DNA of 64,000 nt from Trichobilharzia regenti (lineage: Eukaryota > Platyhelminthes > Trematoda > Strigeidida > Schistosomatidae). The notes under the pieces are model-generated. The model searched no databases. It was not told the DNA's origin and saw only the letters and a program-made list of their open reading frames with translations. Position numbers and translations under genes: made by a program. The stretch spans positions 50,716,352-50,780,351 of the forward strand of contig OX235270.1 of the NCBI GenBank assembly GCA_944472135.2, written 5' to 3'. Below are positions 56,944 to 64,000 of this stretch, in pieces (the first letter of the stretch is position 1; each line of letters begins with the position of its first letter).

Positions 56944-57300
56944 TGTAACCCACGTCGCGTAAAACGTTAAGGCCCAGCTATTCCTACTCTGAGCCTCACG
57001 CTGTTCCTCGAAGCTTCTCAGAAACGCTTAGTACGAACTGACGCAAACACCAGAACACAGATTGGCGACTCGAGAATTCTTTATTCTAACACCAACATAT
57101 AGCCAACTATAAAACTAAGTTCTAAGAATAACTATTACAATAATAAATCACGATTTTACTTCTGACGGTTTTGTGCGTGCTTTCTCAACAGCGATCGATG
57201 AGACGATGACTGATGTGTTGTTGCCTCAACGAAAAATTGGGGAAGTTGATTTTGAGCAAACAACCATGAATTGATCGTTCAATCTTCAACTACATTGACA
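56944..57300 (-). repeat. 3' LTR of copy 4
   Basis: Plus-strand ends TGTAACCCACG and CTACATTGACA, followed by ctccccggc, the purine tract on the minus strand. AATAAA-type signal kept (tctttattct on the plus strand). Confidence 0.88.
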
Positions 57301-57337
57301 CTCCCCGGCAAAAAAGGGATCCAACCCCTTTTTTCCA

Positions 57338-57562
57338 TCACGGCCAATACACGTTGACTTGGATGCCATTGCGAGAACGTATGTCACACGGACAGAGCTG
57401 AAATAGTAAACAAACAGAAAAGCCAACACACCACAAGCATACCCACAGCACAATCTCACACATCGCTGACGACCTGCGCCTCCAGACAGAGACCTCCTCT
57501 TGACATCTTGCAACACAATCGCCACTTGCTAGAATGACTTTTGCAGAATGCAACGTGACCAT
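57338..57562 (-). other. Conserved small ORF in 3' region, copy 4
   Basis: 74 codons, near-identical to the frame at 52719-52943 in copy 2 (VTLHSAKVIL, LCPCDIRSRNG). The intron-like donor here is GCAAGT. No family recognised. Confidence 0.35.
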
Positions 57563-57949
57563 AGCACCAACTCATGATACTCTACGCACATCCTCTTATC
57601 TACTCACTACCAATTACCACTGAAATCGCTAGTCACTCATTCTACCTCAGTTCTAGTAGCGGTGACGCATGCGAGCCTCAGTCGTTTACACTCTTTCTTC
57701 CCGGTGTGTGGGACCACAGCTAATCGTCACCGTATGCACCTCATTCTCATCACTAGCCTCCCCAGCGTTTACCACCCATCTGCTGACTTTAACATCAATC
57801 AATTCATTCACGGATGTGGAAGACTAGAAACAACTTCAGAAGTAATCACGACGAAAATTCTAACACAGTGAATCCAAAAACACCAATTGATATGACACAC
57901 CACACATATATACAATCAGTACACATAACCTCGTAGATCATGTCTCAAT

Positions 57950-58187
57950 GTAATTCCTTTGAGGAATTGCAGGACTTACACCAGTACGCCTGCAAACCTT
58001 CTCAGATTGACGATTGCAAGTTTTAGAATGTCCGGATACAATCAAGACTAACCAACAATTTCAATAATTGGAACTCACACAACTATTTAACACCAACACT
58101 ACATCAAATCTTGTGGATTAGGCCGTGACGAACGACCCTTGGAAAACTGCAGGACTTACTCCAGTACGCCTACAACCCTTCTCAGGT
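57950..58187 (-). repeat. Tandem-repeat units after gag, copy 4
   Basis: Two units with gcaggacttacaccagtacg (about 57969) and gcaggacttactccagtacg (about 58148) in inverse orientation. The second is cut by the insert at 58188. Confidence 0.8.
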
Positions 58188-58580
58188 TATATATATATTT
58201 CTTCCTGTTTATGCAGGAACATACCAATTGTACAGAAATGGATAAGTTGTTATATAAATTACACAAAATTTGATGTATAGTGGATTTACAGTTTGGTCGT
58301 TCTTTCTAACATCAAAGTCAGTCGGAACATTCTGCTATAAAGTTTGTTTGTGTAGCACATAAAGAGATATAGAAATATTGTCTTCGCATTAACAAAAATC
58401 CCAGACATCAGATGAATGTAATATAGATATCTGGGAAAAATAAAGCTTGAAGTCAATTCTCCTATATAACTTTGTTGTGAACAGCACCCTTGGCTTAAAG
58501 ATTATTGATGTATTATGTTGAGATCAGTGATATATTTATTCCATTTTTTCAGTAGTCTTATCGTAGTTTTATAACAGATT
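58188..58580. mobile_element. Unidentified insert in copy 4
   Basis: About 390 bp absent from copies 2 and 5 interrupts the joint between the repeat block and the end of gag (...ctcaggt / tgacaccccagg...). It starts with a TA run, has a ttcctgtttatgcaggaa hairpin and no ORF. The nature is unknown. Confidence 0.55.
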
Positions 58581-60201
58581 GACACCCCAGGTTGGAAAAT
58601 CGTAGCAGAGTTCATTTGCCGACCTCCTTCTATCATCTACTTCCTCAACTCTGAACAGTGACACGCCCATGTCATTGTATCGTGGAATGTAGATGACTAA
58701 CAAACACACGACGTATCTGATCAACCAAGCGCAGGCACAGAGTAATTTTCACCAAAGATAATAACATTCAAATAGTAACTTGAAACTTGAAAAGCCTTTA
58801 TTCATGCATGTCAATTTAACAATTACCCCCTCATAAAAATTTGACTTATCCTCACTAAACTGAGCAATATCTTTCGTCCTTTCATATGCACCAATACTAT
58901 CAAAGTAATTGCACAAGATACTTGAGTTGATGGGTGTCTTTCTCATTGTGGATGACAGCACAAACGATGACTGTGTGACACACGTTGATGAACTTAGCGG
59001 TGGAACAGAAGCTGTTGTTGTTCGCCTTTCAGGAAGTTGTCTAACTGCATGATTACCACCACTGCTGTCTTTTACTATCAGCTCAGGCTTAGCACTAGCA
59101 TCTGATGATAGGTGGGCTACATGCTGATCAATCACACTGACGGTCTCACAAGTGTCCCTACCTTCTGCAACTGAATCTGCATTTATTTCTACTTCACGTT
59201 CAAGTTGTACAGAACCTTTGTTCAACTCAGCAGTAGTGGGCATTCCCCTATTCTCATCATGATCAACCAAAGACAAAAGTGCACTATCATGATCATTATC
59301 ACGAATATTCACTGTACCGTCAATTTCATCATTTTCAAACTCTTTAATAACAGGAGTAGACAATTTTGGTTCCTCCTCGCAAATCCTAAAAGGTTTTATA
59401 ACTTCACTCTGACTAGTAATACCTTGTAAACTTATGGAGTCAGAACTGTCCTCTGAAACTGTAACTCTCTTCTGTGACACTCTGTTCAATAATGGCTTAC
59501 CAGTTGCAACTACAGACTTCTTGACCGCACCGTTATCATCACACAATTCGGAGTCACACCTTGGCTTGATACCCTCATCCTCCATACGAGAGCTTATCTT
59601 CACTCACTTCCTTTGCAGTCGAGTTGGTAGGCGTCTTGCTATTACTTCTCGTGTAAAACTCGAGTTGAGGTCACTCATGAAATTCATCGAAACCAATGCA
59701 TTGTTGTAAGTCATCAGATTATCCAAAAAACCCAGAGAGTGCCTTGAAGTCATCTTGTAATTGATTACTATTACCCCTAACAGCCTCGACTAATTTCCCT
59801 ACAAGTATCGAGGGTCTTCCGAACCTTTGAAGTAGTATGCTCATAGCCTCAGCGTATCCCTCATTAGGGTGCATGAACTTACCGCACTGTATAGTTCTTG
59901 AAGCAACTTCAGTACATTACCTCATCAAATACATCAATTTCATTTCATCACTTAATAAAAAACCACTCAGCATGATCTCAAACTAATTTACAAATTGTAA
60001 ATAAACAGCCGGGTTTCCATCGAAACACCGTGGTTCAAATTTAGGGAGTTTGATGTTCCTATTATCCCTAGACGGTGAAACAGTAACATCAACCATGTCA
60101 TGTTCAACATCAGACACATCGTTACCAGTAACACACAAGTCACCATGTCTTACTTTCCTGTTTGCATCCAAGACGCTCTGTCCCTTCTTTGACCCAGGCA
60201 T
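58581..60201 (-). pseudogene. gag: Gag-like protein of copy 4, broken
   Basis: The start MPGSKKGQSV is at 60201 but a stop follows QFVN at 59983-59985. Further frames are shifted. About 145 codons between EDEGIKP and CDSELCDDN, including the knuckle, are deleted. The downstream frame (59603-58749, 284 aa) follows the C-terminal half of the intact ORFs and ends at TGA after CYYLW, where the others read on into the hydrophobic segment. Confidence 0.87.
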
Positions 60202-60327
60202 TGTTGAACTTGACCCAAATCCAAAAAAGTTCCAGATATTGCCCGTTCAAACAAGACTTGGCCGGCAACAGAAAAGATGAACGGTGACTATCCAAACTGT
60301 CACCAACTGTCCGAATCCGTCAAAAAC

Positions 60328-60505
60328 TGTCAGCCACGTCTCATAAACCGGAAATGATCAGCTCTTGCTAATCTGAGCCTCACGCTGTACCTCGAAGCTA
60401 CTCAGAAACGCTTAGTACGAACTGACGCAAACACCAGAACACAGATTGGCGACTCGAGAATTCTTTATTCTAACACCAACATATAGCCAACTTTACAACT
60501 AAGGT
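60328..60505 (-). repeat. Partial 5' LTR of copy 4
   Basis: Starts TGTCAGCCACG on the plus strand and matches the 3' LTR 56944-57300 to about its middle (agccaactttacaactaagg), where it stops at the boundary of copy 5. The rest may lie beyond the window. Confidence 0.8.
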
Positions 60506-60515
60506 TTCTCACGGT

Positions 60516-60872
60516 TGTCAGCCACGTCTCGTAACCGTTAATGCCCAGCTCTTGCTACGCTCGGGCCCACGCTGTTCCTTGAAGTTTTCAGAAACGCTTA
60601 GTTATCACGGACGAAAAAACCAAAACACCGATTGGCCGCTTGAGAATTCTTTATTGTAACACCGACAAATAAAAAATGTTTCTACTAAGGTCTGTGAACA
60701 AATATTACAATAATAAATCATAATATTACTTCTGACGGTTTATTGGCGACTTCTTTCTGAACAGCGACCGATGAGATGACGACTGTCGTATTGATGCCTC
60801 CGCGAAAATTGGGGAAGTTGATTTTGAGCAAACAACCATGAATTGATCGTTCAATCTTCAACTACATTGACA
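60516..60872 (-). repeat. 3' LTR of copy 5
   Basis: Plus-strand TGTCAGCCACG to CTACATTGACA, 357 bp. Closest by eye to the LTRs of copy 1 in its 3' part. Confidence 0.9.
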
Positions 60873-60908
60873 CTCCCCGGCAAAAAAGGGATCCAACCCT
60901 TTTTTCCT

Positions 60909-61133
60909 TCACGACCAATACACGTTGACTTGGATGCCATTGCGAGAACCTGGGTCACACGGACAGAGCTGAAATGGAAAACAAACAGAAAAGCCAACAC
61001 ACCACAAGCATACCCACAGCACAATCTCACACATCGCTGACGACCTGCGCCTCCAGACAGAGACCTCCTCTTGACATCTTGCAACACAATCGCCACTTGC
61101 TAGAATGACTCTTGCAGAATGCAACGTGACCAT
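60909..61133 (-). other. Conserved small ORF in 3' region, copy 5
   Basis: 74 codons, near-identical to 52719-52943 (VTLHSARVIL, LCPCDPGSRNG). Intron-like GCAAGT donor and ttccatttcag acceptor are present. Confidence 0.35.
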
Positions 61134-61564
61134 AGCACCAACTCATGATACTCTACGCACATCCTCTTATCTACTCACTACCAATTACCACTGAAATCGC
61201 TTGTCACTCATTCTGCCTCAGTTCTAGTAGCGGTGACGCATGCGAGCCTCAGTCGTTTACACTCTTTCTCCCCGGCGTGTGGGACCACAGCTAACAATTA
61301 TCTCCGTGTGCATTTCATTCTCAGCAATAGCCTACCCGGCGTATACGACCCATCTGCTGTCCTTAACATCAATCAATTCATTCATGGATGTAGAAGACTC
61401 GAAACAACTTCAGAAGTAATCACGACGAAAATTTTAACAAAATTATGCAATAAAAACAAGGTACGAAAACAACGAGTAAACACAATGAATCCAAAAAACA
61501 CCAATTGATATGACACACCACACGTATATACAAACAGTACACACAAACTCGCGGATCATGTCTT

Positions 61565-62010
61565 GATGGAATTCCTTTGAAGAATCGCAGGACTTACACC
61601 AGTACGCCTACAACCCTTCACAGGTTGACGATTGTAAGTTGTGGAATGTCCGGACACAAACAAGATTATTCAACAATTACAATAATTGGAACTCACACAA
61701 CTATTTAACACAAACATATGTACAATCACTACATCAAATGTTGTGGATTCTGACACGACAAACTACCCTTGAAGAACTGTAGGACTTACAGCAGTACGCC
61801 TACATTCCTTCTCAGGTTGATGATCCAAGTGGAAGTCGTCCGGACACAAACAGAATTACCAACAGCTAGATGACAGATGATATCAATTCAGTATATACAA
61901 TATGAACATATGTACAAAATCACACACCGAGCACATTGGACTGCTCATTGATGCGCTACCCTTTGAAGAATTGTAGGACTTACAGCAGTACGCCTACAAC
62001 CCTTCTCAGG
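61565..62010 (-). repeat. About 193-bp tandem repeats after gag, copy 5
   Basis: Three units, marked by aggacttacaccagtacgcc (about 61588) and aggacttacagcagtacgcc (about 61782 and 61976), corresponding one-to-one to those of copy 2. Confidence 0.9.
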
Positions 62011-62018
62011 TTGACGCC

Positions 62019-63974
62019 CTAGGTTGGAAAATCGTCGCAGAGTTCATTTGCTAACTTCCTTCTATCAGCTATATCCTCAAATCTGAACGGCAACACGCTC
62101 ATGTCATTGTATCGTAGAATATAGATGACGAACAAACATACGACGTATCTGGTCAACCAAGTGTAGCCACAGAGTAATTTACACCAAAGATAATAGCATT
62201 CAAATAGTAACTTGAAACTAGAAATGCCTTTATTCGTGCAAGTCAATTTAACAATTACTCTCTCGTTTACACTTGGCTTATCCTCACTAAACTGACCAAT
62301 ATCTTTCGTCTCTTCAAACGGACTGATACTAGCATAGTCATTGCACAAGATACTTGAGTTGATGGGCGTCTGTTTCATTGTGGATGACAGCACCAACGAC
62401 GACTGATTGATACCAGTTGATGAAGTTAGCGGTGGATCAAAAGCTGTTGTTGCTCGGCTTTCAGAAATTTGTCTACCTGCAAGACCACCACCACTGCCGT
62501 CTTTTACTATCAGCTCAGGCTTAGCACTAGCATCTGATGATAGGTGGGCTACATGCTGATCAATCACACTGACGGTCTCACAAGTGTCCCTACCTTCTGC
62601 AACTGAATCTGCATTTATTTCTACTTCACGTTCAAGTTGTACAGAACCTTTGTTCAACTTAGCAGTAGTAGGCATTTCCCTCATCTCATCATGATCAACC
62701 AAAGACAAAAGTGCACTATCATGATCATTATCACGAATATTCACTTTACCGTCAACTTCATCATTTTCAAACTCTTTAATAACAGAAGTAGACAATTTTG
62801 GTTCCTCCTCGCAAATCCTAAAAGGTTTTATAACTTCACTCTGACTAGTAATACCTTGTAAACTTGTAGGGTCAGAACTGGACTCTGAAGCAGCAACTCT
62901 ATTCTGTGACACTCTATTCAACAATGGCTTACCAGTTGCAACTACAGACTTCTTGACCACACCGTTATCGTCACACAATTCGGAGTCAGGCCTGGAGTTT
63001 ACATTTAGCTTATCACTGAACTTGCTCACTGGTTCACAGTTCACCTTTGTATGCACCTCTTGGAAACGTGTAAAACACAACCGTGTTTGTCTTGCATCTT
63101 GCAACTTATCTGTTGACGATGTACTACGAAACCTGTTACACTCACTAGGTCTATATGCATTACTAGACATCATGGAGCCTTCTCGATATCCACCTCTCTG
63201 AGGCCCTTTCGTCATCAATGATTGCGTTTTACCCTCAGACTGCTCTATTCTAGGGGTGAGATTCAATATACTGGCAAACTTGCTCATCGATTGATTGACA
63301 CTATCTTTTATTAGTTTCAGGATATCATCAAATTTTGGCTCGACACCCTCATCCTCCATACGGGAGCTTATCTTCACCCACTTCCTTTGCAGTCGAGTAG
63401 GTAGGCGTCTCGCTATTACTTCTAGTATAAAACTCGAGTTGAGGTCACTCATGCAATTCATAGAAATCAAGGTATTCTTATAAGTCATAAGATTATCTAA
63501 AAACTCAGTAAGTGCCTTGGAGTCATCTTGAAGTTGACTGCCGTTACCTTTGACAGCTTCGTATACGTTCCTTACAATCATTGAAGGTCTTCCAAACCTT
63601 TGACGTAATATGCTCATAGCCTCATCGTAGCCCTCTTTTGGCTTCATAAACTTACAACGCTGTATAGCTCTTGCAGCATCTCCAGTGCAATATCTCATCA
63701 AATACATCAATTTCAATTCATCACTTAATAAAAAACTACTCAGCATGATCTCAAACTCCTTTACAAACTGTAAATAATCAGCCGGGTTTCCATCGAAACA
63801 CCGTGGTTCAAATTTAGGGAGTTTGATGTTCCTATTATCCCTGAACGGCGAAACAGTAACATCAACCATGTCATGCTTAACATCAGACACATCGTTACAA
63901 TTAACAGACAAGTCACAATGACTTACTTTCCTGTTTGCATCCAAGACACTCTGTCCCTTCTTTGACCCAGGCAT
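62019..63974 (-). CDS. gag: BEL/Pao Gag-like protein, intact (651 aa), copy 5
   Basis: Same length as the ORF at 49875-51830 and nearly the same sequence in the Gag domain; the N-terminal half is closer to copy 1 (FLLSDELKLM, SMIVRNVYEAVKG). The knuckle again has Arg303 in place of Cys (LCFTRFQEVHTKVNC). The hydrophobic C-terminal segment (KLLCGYTWLTRYVVCLFVIY) and the ELCDDFPT end are kept. The start MPGSKKGQSV lies about 26 bp from the window edge, preceded by the same leader as in copies 1 and 2. With two undamaged 651-aa copies, selection or very recent spread of this ORF is likely. Confidence 0.9.
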   Translation of the reverse strand: MPGSKKGQSVLDANRKVSHCDLSVNCNDVSDVKHDMVDVTVSPFRDNRNIKLPKFEPRCFDGNPADYLQFVKEFEIMLSSFLLSDELKLMYLMRYCTGDAARAIQRCKFMKPKEGYDEAMSILRQRFGRPSMIVRNVYEAVKGNGSQLQDDSKALTEFLDNLMTYKNTLISMNCMSDLNSSFILEVIARRLPTRLQRKWVKISSRMEDEGVEPKFDDILKLIKDSVNQSMSKFASILNLTPRIEQSEGKTQSLMTKGPQRGGYREGSMMSSNAYRPSECNRFRSTSSTDKLQDARQTRLCFTRFQEVHTKVNCEPVSKFSDKLNVNSRPDSELCDDNGVVKKSVVATGKPLLNRVSQNRVAASESSSDPTSLQGITSQSEVIKPFRICEEEPKLSTSVIKEFENDEVDGKVNIRDNDHDSALLSLVDHDEMREMPTTAKLNKGSVQLEREVEINADSVAEGRDTCETVSVIDQHVAHLSSDASAKPELIVKDGSGGGLAGRQISESRATTAFDPPLTSSTGINQSSLVLSSTMKQTPINSSILCNDYASISPFEETKDIGQFSEDKPSVNERVIVKLTCTNKGISSFKLLFECYYLWCKLLCGYTWLTRYVVCLFVIYILRYNDMSVLPFRFEDIADRRKLANELCDDFPT

Positions 63975-64000
63975 TGTTGAACTTGACCCAATTCCAAAAT

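Larger units (their letters stand above)
56944..60505 (-). mobile_element. Gag-only LTR element, copy 4 (decayed)
   Basis: Minus-strand copy: 3' LTR 56944-57300, 3' region and two tandem-repeat units (57950-58187), a foreign insert (58188-58580), damaged gag, and a partial 5' LTR from 60328 that stops near 60505 where copy 5 begins. Its two LTRs differ visibly from those of copies 1 and 2, so this copy is older or of another subfamily. Confidence 0.87.
60516..64000 (-). mobile_element. Gag-only LTR element, copy 5 (5' end outside window)
   Basis: 3' LTR 60516-60872, 3' region with small ORF and hairpin, three tandem-repeat units, an intact Gag ORF and part of the leader. Same organisation as copy 2, opposite orientation. 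The 5' LTR and target duplication are not visible. Confidence 0.9.

Overview
The window is animal nuclear DNA, most probably from a schistosome (blood fluke) or a close trematode relative. I infer this from its repeats: SINE-like elements with a tRNA-type promoter and hammerhead ribozyme sequence (schistosome Sm-alpha type), several Penelope-like retroelements (PLEs) with reverse transcriptase plus GIY-YIG endonuclease, Ty3/gypsy and BEL/Pao LTR elements, RTE-type and CR1-type LINEs, and one gene cut by very short GT-AG introns. There are no bacterial operons, rRNA or ordinary tRNA genes, and no CRISPR.

Layout. 1-2868: 3' part of a broken Ty3/gypsy element with its 3' LTR. 3403-3692: 3' tail of an RTE-type LINE. 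4128-5040: a large palindrome made of two inverted PLE 3' ends. About 5-31 kb: AT-rich, mostly non-coding DNA carrying tRNA-derived SINEs, Sm-alpha-type fold-backs, solo gypsy LTRs and three PLE relics; the best (about 25.1-27.6 kb) carries a hammerhead ribozyme in its 3' region. 31674-33852 (minus): the only cellular-looking gene, an apparently intact 640-residue MULE-type transposase-like protein in eight exons separated by introns of 32-49 nt. 36.5-42 kb: a gypsy-type LTR, a nearly complete PLE flanked by direct repeats and interrupted by a SINE, and a second PLE palindrome.

42.6-64 kb is a nest of transposons. Two LINE relics in opposite orientations are interrupted by copies of one short BEL/Pao-like family: a full copy with an internal deletion (43840-46355), a full copy (49358-53353) and a solo LTR (55522-55877), each with a 5-bp target duplication, then two minus-strand copies (56944-60505 and 60516 to beyond the window end). 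The family carries LTRs and a 651-aa Gag-like ORF but no protease, reverse transcriptase or integrase. All knuckle-bearing copies share an Arg in place of the second Cys of the zinc knuckle, and a block of about 193-bp tandem repeats with a conserved stem-loop follows the ORF. It therefore looks like a non-autonomous, gag-only LTR family that has been recently active: each pair of LTRs in the two complete copies differs by only two or three visible changes.

Most long ORFs are retroelement genes, many broken. Intact or apparently intact are the MULE-type gene and the Gag ORFs at 49875-51830 and 62019-63974. Family assignments rest on recognised motifs, since no database search was possible.
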